44,936 nucleotides of DNA from a virus: positions 1 through 44,936 of IMG/VR virus record IMGVR_UViG_3300010389_000032. One strand, written 5' to 3'. This document shows positions 23,625-32,395 of this stretch, piece by piece. The notes below the pieces were generated by a model. It did not search any database, was not told where the DNA came from, and saw nothing but the letters and a program-made list of their open reading frames with translations. The translations under genes were made by a program, and so were the position numbers. How positions within the stretch are numbered: position 1 is the stretch's first letter; each line of letters begins with the position of its first letter.

Positions 23625-23672
23625 GGAGGGGAACCCCACCCGACAGAGATCCCCCTCCTACCCTAGCTAGGG
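23625..23672 (-). other. Hairpins after the tail tube gene
   Basis: Two structures follow the tail tube stop. One is the perfect 12-bp palindrome CCCTAGCTAGGG (23661-23672). The other pairs GGAGGGG with CCCCTCC around a 20-nt loop (23625-23658). No T tract follows, so they look like an mRNA-stabilising end or an attenuator rather than a full terminator. Confidence 0.45.
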
Positions 23673-23677
23673 AACTC

Positions 23678-24589
23678 TTAAGCGGGTCGTGTGATCGTAA
23701 GGTTAGTGTCCTCAGTCGCATCATAGAGTGCTACAAACGGGAGCGTAATCACTCGGGCACCAGCATCCCCAACGGGAACATCAGCACCATTGATCTTGAT
23801 CTTCGGGAACGTGAACGTATATTCATTAGCACCCGTGGTATCATCAACAGACACAACCAGTTCACTCTCGGTCTCGTTAATGAAGCGATTGATAAGAGCA
23901 GCATCCTCAAAGTAAGCCGTGAAGGTGCCCTCAACAGTAGCCATACCACTCAGAAGCTGAGGCGTAGCATCATCACCCACGACGAAAGTAGGCGTCACTG
24001 CGTTGTCAATGGAGAAGTCCAGAGAAGTCACGATAGCCGAGGCACTAGAGGAAGCAACGTCACCGATAGCGACATCACCAGAGTAAGCATCAAAGGGCTG
24101 TGCAATGGTGGCGTCGTCAACAGTCTTACCAGTCCCGCTGATGGTCATGTCCTTACCGACCATGCCAAAGGTAGCAGTAACCATTTGGTTAGGAGCAATG
24201 GAAACAGACATGCTGGAGACAGACATACCAGTAAAGAGACGATACTGAGTGATGTCGTTAGCGGCATCTTCAATCGAGAAGAACTTAGGCGTAACACCAA
24301 CCTTGAGAGTAGTGGTAGACCAAGCATTCTGGAGAGCAGATTCGAGGAAGGGGTCAAAGTTGCCATCACGAAGATCAACAACAATATCACCAGCAGCCTG
24401 ACGGTTGCCATGACGATCAACCCGAAGCATACGATCAGGCTGGATTTCATTACCACTGACACGCTCTTTGGTGAGGTTCAGCGAGTGAGAGTTGTAGGGG
24501 ATTGCGGTAAAGTTACCGGCAGGGGTAGTTCCGAAAGTGGATTCTACAATGTAGGAAAGTCCACTCCTTGAGCCTTGTGCAAAAGCCAT
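23678..24589 (-). CDS. Major tail tube protein
   Basis: This is a 303-residue protein with the N-terminus AQGSRSGLSYIVESTFGTTP, typical of phage tail tube proteins, followed by a beta-rich body (NEIQPDRMLRVDRHGNRQ, GDIVVDLRDGNFDPFLESAL). Its position after the neck genes and before the G/GT chaperone supports the call. Codon use is GC-richer than the early genes, as expected for an abundant virion protein. It polymerises into the tail tube. Confidence 0.88.
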   Translation of the reverse strand: MAFAQGSRSGLSYIVESTFGTTPAGNFTAIPYNSHSLNLTKERVSGNEIQPDRMLRVDRHGNRQAAGDIVVDLRDGNFDPFLESALQNAWSTTTLKVGVTPKFFSIEDAANDITQYRLFTGMSVSSMSVSIAPNQMVTATFGMVGKDMTISGTGKTVDDATIAQPFDAYSGDVAIGDVASSSASAIVTSLDFSIDNAVTPTFVVGDDATPQLLSGMATVEGTFTAYFEDAALINRFINETESELVVSVDDTTGANEYTFTFPKIKINGADVPVGDAGARVITLPFVALYDATEDTNLTITRPA

Positions 24590-24613
24590 TAAAGTTCTCC
24601 TTGGGTTTTATTA

Positions 24614-25021
24614 CTACGCATAGATATACCAGCCAATACGAACTGGGATGTGATAGTGAGAACCTTCTTGAACACCAAGGTCTCTTTCTGCGTATCGAAT
24701 TGATAGTGTTGTCGAGTCGTTAGTTATGTCAGTGGTAGCTTCAAAAGCGTCGATTATCTTATCAGCCAAGTCATCACCAGCACTAGGACCATTACCTTCA
24801 GGGACACAACAAGTGACGAGGAAATAACCTTGGTAATACATCTGAGGGGTGAGGCCCCTATGCGCTGGCTCTCTTACTGTGGGAACCATTCTTACATGAA
24901 CGTAGGATTGGCCAGTCGTAGGAGAGAAACTAACGTTCTCCCATGCGATGTCAGGAATGTCAGTTACGGCAGATAGATTAACCTCGAAGGTAGACCTAAT
25001 GTCTTCATAGATACTTGCCAT
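24614..25021 (-). CDS. Tail terminator / DUF4128-like protein
   Basis: This is a 135-residue protein. SIYEDIRSTFEVNLSA at the N-terminus and YVHVRMVPTVREPAHRGL with a later QGYFLVTCCVPEGNG match the layout of tail completion proteins in the DUF4128 group. It lies directly before the tail tube gene in the transcript. It likely caps the tail and joins it to the head. Confidence 0.7.
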   Translation of the reverse strand: MASIYEDIRSTFEVNLSAVTDIPDIAWENVSFSPTTGQSYVHVRMVPTVREPAHRGLTPQMYYQGYFLVTCCVPEGNGPSAGDDLADKIIDAFEATTDITNDSTTLSIRYAERDLGVQEGSHYHIPVRIGWYIYA

Positions 25022-25022
25022 A

Positions 25023-25412
25023 TTACCTCCAGATGTCCTTCACTGCCCCAAAGACTTCACGCTCAGTCTCGACCTTACTAGCATGGGGTGCCCTATTACG
25101 GAATGCCACACTCTTGCCATCCAAAGGCTCTAGTTTATCAATGTCAGAGTTCATGTTTGATTCGGCAATCCCGCGATAGAGCCTCAGGCTCTGTCTTTTG
25201 GGACGACCATCAGAACTCTCTCTACGGCCTCCGCCAGAAGCAGCAGGCAAAACAGAGAAACTTTCCGCATACGCACCAGTATCGACAGGAGTTCTTTTAA
25301 CTAAATCTGATGCTACTTCTTTTAAGGTGCTTTTGACTTCTTCGCCAGCCTGCTCTCTCAGTTTATCTATCTTTGGAGAAAGGGGCTTGCGATTTACCCT
25401 GCCACGGATCAT
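25023..25412 (-). CDS. HK97 gp10-like neck/tail completion protein
   Basis: This is a 129-residue basic protein. VASDLVKRTPVDTGAYAESF is the hallmark of the gp10-like family (KRTPVDTG), and NRAPHASKVETERE follows as usual. ATG 25412 has GAAGGA upstream and is preferred to an in-frame start ten codons earlier. It acts at the head-tail joint. Confidence 0.8.
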   Translation of the reverse strand: MIRGRVNRKPLSPKIDKLREQAGEEVKSTLKEVASDLVKRTPVDTGAYAESFSVLPAASGGGRRESSDGRPKRQSLRLYRGIAESNMNSDIDKLEPLDGKSVAFRNRAPHASKVETEREVFGAVKDIWR

Positions 25413-25414
25413 AT

Positions 25415-25774
25415 TTATTCCTTCACATGACAAATGTAGCAAACAAGAGTGTCAGCGTTATAGATCTTCTGGACTGACTTGATTACTACTGTGTCGCCAA
25501 CTGAAAGAATTTGATCCTCGTTGTCAGGCTCAGGAATAGCCGCTCCAGACGTATCTTTTGCGGGGAGGGCTACCATACGGTCTCCTAGTAGAACACTGTC
25601 TCCAGCGGCTTCTGTGAGGCTGTATGCGGCAAAGTAAGCCTTGACGGTATAATCAGTATTAGCGACAGACCCGAGAGAACCCGTAGCGGGATCATAAGTG
25701 CCAGAGGACTTCTTACGCAGGGTGGCAGTTCGACCACGACGACTGATTAGAGTCTGTAGGTTCTTGGAGAGCAT
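25415..25774 (-). CDS. Head closure / head-tail joining protein
   Basis: This is a 119-residue beta-rich protein: RRGRTATLRKKSSGTYDPAT, YFAAYSLTEAAGDSVLLGDR, and an end with VGDTVVIKSVQKIYNADTLV. This is the profile of phage stopper proteins placed between adaptor and gp10-like genes. It seals the connector after DNA packaging. Confidence 0.75.
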   Translation of the reverse strand: MLSKNLQTLISRRGRTATLRKKSSGTYDPATGSLGSVANTDYTVKAYFAAYSLTEAAGDSVLLGDRMVALPAKDTSGAAIPEPDNEDQILSVGDTVVIKSVQKIYNADTLVCYICHVKE

Positions 25775-25775
25775 C

Positions 25776-26216
25776 TTACTCCTCCAGATCGTATTCGATT
25801 ACCGTTCGGTCTGCATAGATGTCAAACTGGTTTACGCTGATACGAGTGTTAGTCTTACCGCCAGCAGGAAGGCCACCAGCGAAGATCCCAAGGGAAACCC
25901 CACCACCAGCAGACTTTTGTGCATTGATGGTCTGAGCAAGGTTCTTGTAGTGTGCCTGAAGCTGAGAGTATTTCTCTGCAACCTGACCATCAAGATCACT
26001 ATCTACAAGCCTAGCAAACTTAGCGGAGAGGCTATTAGCAATATAGACGCCAGCGGAATAAACATCGTCAGAGGTTTGCGACAGAGCAAAGGTAATCTCT
26101 TCGTTCTGAACCTGCTGATCTGTGGTATCCGTATCCCCGACAAGGAAGCGAACTACATTAAGGCGACCAGATGTCGTGGCCGTGGTCAGGTCTGCTGAAT
26201 CATATGTCCAAGACAA
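25776..26216 (-). CDS. Head-tail adaptor (connector) protein
   Basis: This is a 146-residue helical protein. RLNVVRFLVGDTDTTDQQVQ followed by NEEITFALSQT is typical of gp6/gp15-type adaptors. The start is TTG at 26216 with GAGG eight bases upstream; no in-frame ATG exists near it. It binds the portal ring and is followed by the stopper gene. Confidence 0.78.
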   Translation of the reverse strand: MSWTYDSADLTTATTSGRLNVVRFLVGDTDTTDQQVQNEEITFALSQTSDDVYSAGVYIANSLSAKFARLVDSDLDGQVAEKYSQLQAHYKNLAQTINAQKSAGGGVSLGIFAGGLPAGGKTNTRISVNQFDIYADRTVIEYDLEE

Positions 26217-26232
26217 TCTGGTTTCCTCTCAA

Positions 26233-26679
26233 TTATTCCCCAAGGATGGAATCTCGAATTTGATAGTATTCTTCTCGCATCCATTCGTTTCGATACAACC
26301 AAGCACGAATTAGTCCACGTTGTTTGTCGTCAATCTTAGACTGTTTAACGCGCTTGTTGTTATATTCTTTCTCGGTAGTGGTTCGCTTTTTGATCTCAGC
26401 GTTTACCAATTTTACCAATCTAAGGAGTTGGGCGCTATCCATCTCACTCAGACGATCACCAACCTTAACAGCTTTTTCTAGGTCTCGGTTGTGATAGATG
26501 TATCCAGCACTGTAGAGTTGTGCTATCTTGTCTGCCTCTGCTCCAACCTGAACATTCCAGTTGAACTCCTCACCCTTCTTCCAATACTTACCAAAAGCGG
26601 TAAAGGGCATTTTAACAAAGACAGGCCAATCGACTTGCCACCCAAGATAGGTCGGGTGGATATATCCCGTATGTTTCAT
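26233..26679 (-). CDS. Hypothetical protein between major capsid and connector genes
   Basis: This is a 148-residue protein of unknown function. The first half contains aromatic beta-like sequence (GYIHPTYLGWQVDWPVFVKM, FGKYWKKGEEFNW). The second half is a charged helix (RLVKLVNAEIKKRTTTEKEY). Its place in the head module suggests a capsid or connector accessory protein. No motif allows more. Confidence 0.65.
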   Translation of the reverse strand: MKHTGYIHPTYLGWQVDWPVFVKMPFTAFGKYWKKGEEFNWNVQVGAEADKIAQLYSAGYIYHNRDLEKAVKVGDRLSEMDSAQLLRLVKLVNAEIKKRTTTEKEYNNKRVKQSKIDDKQRGLIRAWLYRNEWMREEYYQIRDSILGE

Positions 26680-26706
26680 ATCAGTATCTCTATTGCTTTC
26701 TTAGTG

Positions 26707-26739
26707 GAGACACCCCCATGATAAACACAGGGATGCCTC
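26707..26739 (-). other. mRNA hairpin after the major capsid gene
   Basis: On the minus strand GAGGCATCC pairs with GGGTGTCTC over at least nine base pairs, including G-T pairs. No T run follows. Placed directly after the most highly expressed gene, it may partly stop transcription or protect the capsid mRNA 3' end. Confidence 0.5.
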
Positions 26740-26754
26740 TTTAGTTAGTCTGGA

Positions 26755-27774
26755 TTAAGCCAGAACCGAGTTGATGAAACCACCCAGATCGGAACCAACG
26801 ATCTTCATATCGTAGGACATCTTGACGTGGATTTCTTCGGCAATACCCTCAACGCGGAGGAAGTCACCCGTGAACGATTCAACGGTCAGACCGGCGAACG
26901 ACGCACCCGGAAGCGAGTTCCAAGCAAAGGTGAGACCAGCAGCAGGGCTACGGAGACCAGCCGAAGCAGGTGTGTAGCAGAGCATTGCATGGTTGCCGCC
27001 AATGTAGGAGTTGGACTCCGTGGCACCTTCAGCAGCGGTGTTTTCGATAGCTTCCAGAACGTAGAAGTTCTCGACCTCGAAGATTTCAGCCAGTTTGGCG
27101 TCCGTAATCAGGGCCGTGTTGGAAACCGTAGCACCACCGTTCAGGCGAGCAAGGATGTCCGGATGGTCAACCAGAACGTCGCGAACAGCTTTCGAGACAA
27201 CCATCGTGTTGGGCTTGAAGCCACCCGAGGCCAGTTGAATAGTGCGGGCAAGGGTGCGAACGTCAACAATCGGGGTCGAGTTCGTGTAGTCGTCCCAGTT
27301 GGTAACTTCGTTGGCACCGTAGCCGCTGTCATCACCCGTAGCGACACCATCCCAGTTCGTTCCCCAAACGTTGTCAGAGAAGAAGTTGGTCACGAAGTCC
27401 TTTTCACGGTCAATGAGCATGTTGTGCGTGAGCATCTGAGCGCCCATCGAACGGGTCTCCAGAGCGGCATCTTCGTTAGCCAGCGTCTGCTCATCAAAGT
27501 CCGTGGCCAGACCCCAAACATCAGCATAGTAGCTGTCATTCGAGAGCGACATACCAACACGCTCAGGACGAGTGCGCGGAGCAAGCAGGTTACGCTGACC
27601 GGAACGGTTGAAGTTCTCACGGTCATAGATGTAGTATTTGTCCGACTGCTTCGACACATCAACAATCGGGAAGACCTTATCAGCGATAAAGTTCTCTTGG
27701 GATTGCAGATAGGCGAGGGTCAGGTTGGTCAGCGGCGCGTCAAGATGCACCTGCGACGGAGTAAGCATAGGCAT
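26755..27774 (-). CDS. Major capsid protein
   Basis: This is a 339-residue protein, the main shell subunit, presumably with the HK97 fold. NFIADKVFPIVDVSKQSDKY and later NTMVVSKAVRDVLVDHPDIL are characteristic of this capsid type, and the C-terminus is MKIVGSDLGGFINSVLA. The gene is clearly GC-richer than its surroundings and follows the protease, scaffold and decoration genes, as expected. It is preceded in the transcript by the DUF2190-like gene. Confidence 0.9.
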   Translation of the reverse strand: MPMLTPSQVHLDAPLTNLTLAYLQSQENFIADKVFPIVDVSKQSDKYYIYDRENFNRSGQRNLLAPRTRPERVGMSLSNDSYYADVWGLATDFDEQTLANEDAALETRSMGAQMLTHNMLIDREKDFVTNFFSDNVWGTNWDGVATGDDSGYGANEVTNWDDYTNSTPIVDVRTLARTIQLASGGFKPNTMVVSKAVRDVLVDHPDILARLNGGATVSNTALITDAKLAEIFEVENFYVLEAIENTAAEGATESNSYIGGNHAMLCYTPASAGLRSPAAGLTFAWNSLPGASFAGLTVESFTGDFLRVEGIAEEIHVKMSYDMKIVGSDLGGFINSVLA

Positions 27775-27796
27775 TGGTTAATTCCTTTCAATCAGA

Positions 27797-28171
27797 TTAG
27801 GCTTCGGCGTTGCCGCCACGGAAGAAGTCAATCACGCCGCGTTCGCCAGCCGCTGCACCTTCCACGCAAATTCCAACGATGATGTCAGTGGAGGCTGCGG
27901 TAACAGCTTCACCATTTGCATCAACGCCGATGTTGTCGCCAGCGGTCAGACCACCAGTGCCAACTTCGATGATAACACGACCATTGGTCACGACCGTAGC
28001 GGCTTCACCCGAAGCGGGATCATTGATGAGAACGCCATAAGCTGCTTCACCATCGCCAGCCGACACAACAGTGCGGTCCGAGGTATTCATTTTAACGAAA
28101 GTCCACTGCTTTGCCGAGAGGTCAGCACCAGCGATCATGGACTCACGGATTTGGTTGCCTTGAGTAGCCAT
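27797..28171 (-). CDS. DUF2190-like capsid decoration protein
   Basis: This is a 124-residue alanine/glycine-rich beta protein: SAGDGEAAYGVLINDPASGE, EVGTGGLTAGDNIGVDANGE, and an end with GVIDFFRGGNA. These are features of DUF2190/gpD-like proteins that stabilise capsids. It lies between the scaffold and major capsid genes. Confidence 0.8.
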   Translation of the reverse strand: MATQGNQIRESMIAGADLSAKQWTFVKMNTSDRTVVSAGDGEAAYGVLINDPASGEAATVVTNGRVIIEVGTGGLTAGDNIGVDANGEAVTAASTDIIVGICVEGAAAGERGVIDFFRGGNAEA

Positions 28172-28176
28172 AGTAA

Positions 28177-28938
28177 TTAGTCCTTCTTGTAGGTCTTGTT
28201 GATGAGAGCCTTACCTTCGGCGGTCTTCGCCACTTGAGCGTAGGCTTGTGCTTTGGTCGTCTCATGCTCTACTGCATAAGCATCAACCATTTTATCCAGC
28301 TTGGCTTGCGGGTCGTCCATGTCGCCATCAACGTCAGCCTTGCCAACTTCTTCCATCTGGGCTTCAAACAGCTTATCAGCAGCCATCAGAGCCTCAAGGA
28401 TTTGCTCCTCCAGATCGAACTTAATGAGGGCCTGAGCCACTTCGGGTTTAAAGTTCGGAAGGGTTTCTTCGGCCTTCTTGGCAATAGCAGCCGCCTCTTG
28501 AGCAGCCTCTGCCTCTTCCAGCTTCTTCAGAATGGGAGCAGGAATGTCAGCCTTGTTAATCTGTTCGCCTTCGACTTCGATAAATTCAGCCGGGGCCTTT
28601 TTCTCAATGGATTCTGCCGAAATGACAAAACCGTTTTCAATGAGGCTTTTGCGGAGACGCTCGTTCTCTGCTTTGAGTTTCTCTACGTCAGACTTCATAG
28701 CCTCAACCTCTTCCGAGGTCTCATCAGCCTTTTCCATCTCGTAGCCGAGGGCCTTCATGGCTTCTGCACGGGAGCATTGCTCCTTTTCCATGTAGGCTTT
28801 GATTTTGTTTTCATCCATTTTGTTTGTTTCCTCCGGTTGGATGTCCCGCTTGAAAAGAGTAACCATTGCTTCTGCGTTGGCCGGTCGGTCAACAAGCGAA
28901 AGTTCCTCCAGTTGAAGTTCCAGCAACTCAGTCGCCAT
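28177..28938 (-). CDS. Scaffold-like protein carrying the last strand of the protease domain
   Basis: This is a 252-residue acidic, highly helical protein, as expected for a capsid scaffold (KSDVEKLKAENERLRKSL). Its N-terminus LEELSLVDRPANAEAM is, however, the segment that normally closes XkdF-type prohead proteases. Those residues are absent from the protease gene just before it. ATG 28938 (AAAGGAGAG upstream) overlaps the protease stop by 11 bases in the +1 frame. It probably scaffolds the prohead and may complete or be cut by the protease. Confidence 0.7.
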   Translation of the reverse strand: MATELLELQLEELSLVDRPANAEAMVTLFKRDIQPEETNKMDENKIKAYMEKEQCSRAEAMKALGYEMEKADETSEEVEAMKSDVEKLKAENERLRKSLIENGFVISAESIEKKAPAEFIEVEGEQINKADIPAPILKKLEEAEAAQEAAAIAKKAEETLPNFKPEVAQALIKFDLEEQILEALMAADKLFEAQMEEVGKADVDGDMDDPQAKLDKMVDAYAVEHETTKAQAYAQVAKTAEGKALINKTYKKD

Positions 28939-30196
28939 TATACTCTCCTTTGACAGCGCGGCCTCCAATGCTGAAGGCAGCTAGTTCACCACTTTTGACT
29001 TTAGCCCAGACATCATCGTCATAGACTTTGAACGCTACAATCCAGCCCTCACGGTCACTGTGGATGCCAAGGGAATCACCAATCTCTTTGGTAATCGGGA
29101 GAGAGTGAACGACCACCCCAATCTGATCCCCATTGTGCATTTGTTTACCGACACGAATGTGTTCCATGAAGTTGTTCACGGCTTTCACAAGCGTATCAGG
29201 TTTAATCACGTCGCCTTGGCGGTCGATCACAGGCTGACCCTTTTCGGTCACTACACTAGCCCAACCATATACCAAGCGTTGTTCGTCGTCAGACTTAAGG
29301 ATCTGACCTTCGATGTTCTTTGTCATTTCACCCACCGATGTATCTGCCTCCCAAAAACGACAGGCCCAGTAACGGGCAGAGGTTTTATCCTTAGCGGTAT
29401 CGCAAGAGTGACGGGAGCGGAAATTGGCTCTTGCTTTCGGGTCATCCCTACGGATCTCCATATTAGTATCTCCGAAGGTAACTCGCTTCACCTTGTCGCC
29501 ATCTTGGACAAAGACTTCAAACTTTTTGCTACCACCTTGGATACGACGAGGCTTATTCAGAGTGACTTTCTCGCCCTGATACTCTGCCTTAGCGAAGTCC
29601 TCTTTAAGCACTTCAGACACAATAGCCCTGAGAGCCTCTATACGGTCCACTGATGGCTTATCTTCCTCTTCAGTATCCTCCGGCTCATAATACTCCAGAT
29701 AATCCTCATGGCTCTCTCCGGGCATGTATACGGCCTGTCCATCATAGGTGCTAACGTGGACCTTACCTTCCATCCCAAGATCAATGCTACGGGCAACGGC
29801 TTCTGCTTGAGTAGTGAAGATGTCGTTAGCGTATTTAGCCTTGCGGAGAGTGGTCAGCTTATGCCCAACCATCTGACCCGTAGGTTTGCCCTCATCATCA
29901 ATGATCTCAATACGAGCAGCAGGTTCTTCTTTAGTGCCAGTAACCTTGACGGGAATATCAGGGACGTTGCCATCACGGACGATCTGACGGATGATACCAC
30001 GAGCGGTGCCACCAGAACTGTTCCAAGATACGTTAGAACCTACCGACATGCCCTTCTTAATTGCACTATAGGCAGCAGCCATTGCTTTTCCTTCGTCTTG
30101 GGTGTCGCTATAGACAGAGTTGAAAACTTCCATGAACTGCTTTTTCTTGCCAGCAGGAACACTATCGGGGACTTCTTGTGCGGATGAATAAGGCAT
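28928..30196 (-). CDS. ChaB-DUF2945-protease fusion, prohead maturation
   Basis: This is a 422-residue multi-domain protein. Residues 1-50 resemble ChaB (VPDSVPAGKKKQFMEVFNSV, DEGKAMAAAYSAIKKG). Residues 52-130 resemble DUF2945 (VGSNVSWNSSGGTARGII). A middle segment has a Cys-containing RSRHSCDT and YWACRFW. Residues about 300-422 are an XkdF-like serine protease (RLVYGWASVVTEKGQPVIDR, FSIGGRA). The last strand of the fold appears to be in the next gene. It would cut scaffold and capsid proteins during maturation. Confidence 0.75.
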   Translation of the reverse strand: MPYSSAQEVPDSVPAGKKKQFMEVFNSVYSDTQDEGKAMAAAYSAIKKGMSVGSNVSWNSSGGTARGIIRQIVRDGNVPDIPVKVTGTKEEPAARIEIIDDEGKPTGQMVGHKLTTLRKAKYANDIFTTQAEAVARSIDLGMEGKVHVSTYDGQAVYMPGESHEDYLEYYEPEDTEEEDKPSVDRIEALRAIVSEVLKEDFAKAEYQGEKVTLNKPRRIQGGSKKFEVFVQDGDKVKRVTFGDTNMEIRRDDPKARANFRSRHSCDTAKDKTSARYWACRFWEADTSVGEMTKNIEGQILKSDDEQRLVYGWASVVTEKGQPVIDRQGDVIKPDTLVKAVNNFMEHIRVGKQMHNGDQIGVVVHSLPITKEIGDSLGIHSDREGWIVAFKVYDDDVWAKVKSGELAAFSIGGRAVKGEYNGD

Positions 30197-30940
30197 CTAT
30201 TTATACAGGTATGGGTTTTGCATCAGGATTAGATCGAAAGCGGCTGTAACACGGGCGTTGTTTGTTCTAACGGAAACCTCTACGTCAATGTCGCTCTTCT
30301 CAGGAATTGGAATAGGAACATCAAATGGATAGAAGTATTGACCACCAGCACCAGAGACTTCAAACGAATGCCCAACCCTAAAGCTGCTTTCGCCACCGTA
30401 TCTAACGAACATAAAGCCAGTAGCATCTGATCCAGCTTGACAAGTGCAAGTGCCTTGGGTTAGGTATGCTGTGTATCCTGCCGGAACCGTGTAGATTGCC
30501 ATTAGGGTTTGAGCCTTACCGGCAGTGATCCTAGCGACAGTAACTCCACCCTTTTGGATATTGATATTGCCGATGTTGGTTGCCGATCCGTTGACCATGA
30601 AGGCACGATAGATACGGATGAAGCTATTGGTGGTAGTGACAGCGACAGAACTGGAGACTTCTATGTTCTCAGTGAGTGGATTGTAATCAGCATCTAACCC
30701 TACAATGGAAACAGTTTTGCCATCATCGCTTGCGTTCACTGTTGGGATGCTAACGGTTCCTGCGATAGCCCAAGACGCCCAAGGATAAGGTGTGTCGTTT
30801 ACATCCCATACAGTGCCTGTCGTATTGTTTGACATCTGAGGAACAGCACCAAACTTATGCACGAAGGAATGGCCACTCACCTCACCTTTGGCAATCGCTA
30901 GTCGGTCATGCTCGTAAAGGTGTTTAGTCCAAGTAGGCAT
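30197..30940 (-). CDS. Virion structural protein, beta-rich
   Basis: This is a 247-residue protein between portal and protease genes. It begins MPTWTKHLYEHDRLAIAKGE and is mostly beta strands and threonine-rich loops (LTENIEVSSSVAVTTTNSFI), with one CTCQAG motif. The type is known from marine phage virions, but I cannot name a function. A capsid surface or vertex role is possible. Confidence 0.65.
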   Translation of the reverse strand: MPTWTKHLYEHDRLAIAKGEVSGHSFVHKFGAVPQMSNNTTGTVWDVNDTPYPWASWAIAGTVSIPTVNASDDGKTVSIVGLDADYNPLTENIEVSSSVAVTTTNSFIRIYRAFMVNGSATNIGNINIQKGGVTVARITAGKAQTLMAIYTVPAGYTAYLTQGTCTCQAGSDATGFMFVRYGGESSFRVGHSFEVSGAGGQYFYPFDVPIPIPEKSDIDVEVSVRTNNARVTAAFDLILMQNPYLYK

Positions 30941-30942
30941 CC

Positions 30943-32382
30943 CTAGTCTCCTGCATTCTCACCAATAGAACTGTCTTGTGCGGGATCAAACTCTTGGTCT
31001 GGTCCGTTATAGAAATCTGCACGAGCATTGGCGATACGACGCTCTGCCTCAAGATCAGTGCTATAGGCTTCACGATCCAGCTTGGGTAGTTCAGCATTCT
31101 CCAAGAGTGCATCGACAATATCAGGCTGAGACGCGAGGTTAATATCTGCACCATTGAGGTTACGGAGATAGCTACCGAGTTCCTTCAGATCGTGGGGTGC
31201 AACATCACCAGCGACAATCTTGGGGAGATACTTGTAGTCCAGACCATTCAACTGCCACAGACGCTCGACCAACTGCTTGTTGAGAACATCTACGATAGTC
31301 TGAATGTATGCCTCAAGGGCACGAAGGAATAGGTCGGTCTTGCTCTTGGAGAGGGCGTAGGAACCCTGAGAACCACCACCAAGCATCAGGAACTCACTCA
31401 GGACGCTACGAGCAATGTCATGTTGATAACGCTTAACGACAGGATCAATGTCAATGTTACGAGTGCCATCAGACGACATCAACCGAATAGTGACCAACTT
31501 CTGATTGGTAGGTTCACCATCCTTACCGGGATATGTATCAGACGGCGTTATAAGGTATCCTTGCTCATTAAACTTCACATCCTTCAGGATACTCTCAAGG
31601 TTATTCTTGAAGGCTACTTGGTCATCTGTTGCATCAGGGGAGAGATACTCAGCAGGGATTTCAGCATGGGGGATACCAGCCAGTTCACGCTCAATACCGA
31701 TAGCCTCATACTGCTGGATAGTGTTCAGACGAGTATAGCTGGTATAGGCATTACGAAGGACACTACGACCAGTGGGATCACCATTGATGCTTGTCGTCCT
31801 ATACAGAACAGCCTTATTCATGGGAATGTAGGAAGACCCAAGGACATTGGCTGTGGACTGGTAGAACCCCTTGATGTCACCAGACTGGTAATCTACATCA
31901 AACCGATCAATGGTCCAAGGTGCCCTAGCGGCAATCTTACGAACTCCGATACGACCATCTGTGAACTTGGAACGCTTCTTAGGGGAACGCTCAGTAGGAC
32001 CAACACGACGCTTATAGACTACCTCGAAAGGCATAAAGCCAAAGGTTAGAAACGACAGTGCCTCAGAGATGTGGTCGTCAAGAGTGTGATCCATATCCTC
32101 AAGGACGCTCTCAACGAACTTGGCTTCTGCCACTGCTTGCTCGTCTTCTTCATCCGTGGGCTTTACCGTAAACTTTACATCACGGAGGACTTGCTCTGTG
32201 GCATACATAACAGCGCCAATGGTGCTATCATTTTCACGCATCTCACGATACTTGCGGATAGCATTACGACCACGGAGTTCAGGCAGAAACTCGTCAGCGT
32301 GAATAGTGCCATTACGGACATTACGACCACCAATGCCAAGGATCTTCTTGCCTTCGGTCTCTGAGAGTTTTTTGATGGCCAT
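30943..32382 (-). CDS. Portal protein (DUF935/Mu gp29-like)
   Basis: This is a 479-residue protein. YREMRENDSTIGAVMYATEQ, LSFLTFGFMPFEVVYKRR and GRSVLRNAYTSYTRLNTIQQ are characteristic of portals in the DUF935 group. The order terminase, virion proteins, portal, protease, scaffold, capsid is standard. It forms the twelve-subunit ring for DNA passage. Confidence 0.9.
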   Translation of the reverse strand: MAIKKLSETEGKKILGIGGRNVRNGTIHADEFLPELRGRNAIRKYREMRENDSTIGAVMYATEQVLRDVKFTVKPTDEEDEQAVAEAKFVESVLEDMDHTLDDHISEALSFLTFGFMPFEVVYKRRVGPTERSPKKRSKFTDGRIGVRKIAARAPWTIDRFDVDYQSGDIKGFYQSTANVLGSSYIPMNKAVLYRTTSINGDPTGRSVLRNAYTSYTRLNTIQQYEAIGIERELAGIPHAEIPAEYLSPDATDDQVAFKNNLESILKDVKFNEQGYLITPSDTYPGKDGEPTNQKLVTIRLMSSDGTRNIDIDPVVKRYQHDIARSVLSEFLMLGGGSQGSYALSKSKTDLFLRALEAYIQTIVDVLNKQLVERLWQLNGLDYKYLPKIVAGDVAPHDLKELGSYLRNLNGADINLASQPDIVDALLENAELPKLDREAYSTDLEAERRIANARADFYNGPDQEFDPAQDSSIGENAGD

Positions 32383-32395
32383 TTATGTGTTCCTA

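Noticed and set aside
26827-27882. Long plus-strand open frame opposite the major capsid gene
   Set aside because: It is antisense to a clear capsid gene and arises from its GC-rich codon use. It has Arg/Val-rich low-complexity sequence and no start signal.
28234-28953. Plus-strand open frame of 239 codons opposite the scaffold gene
   Set aside because: It is a shadow of the Glu/Lys-rich scaffold on the other strand (giving Leu/Phe-rich sequence), with no initiation signal.
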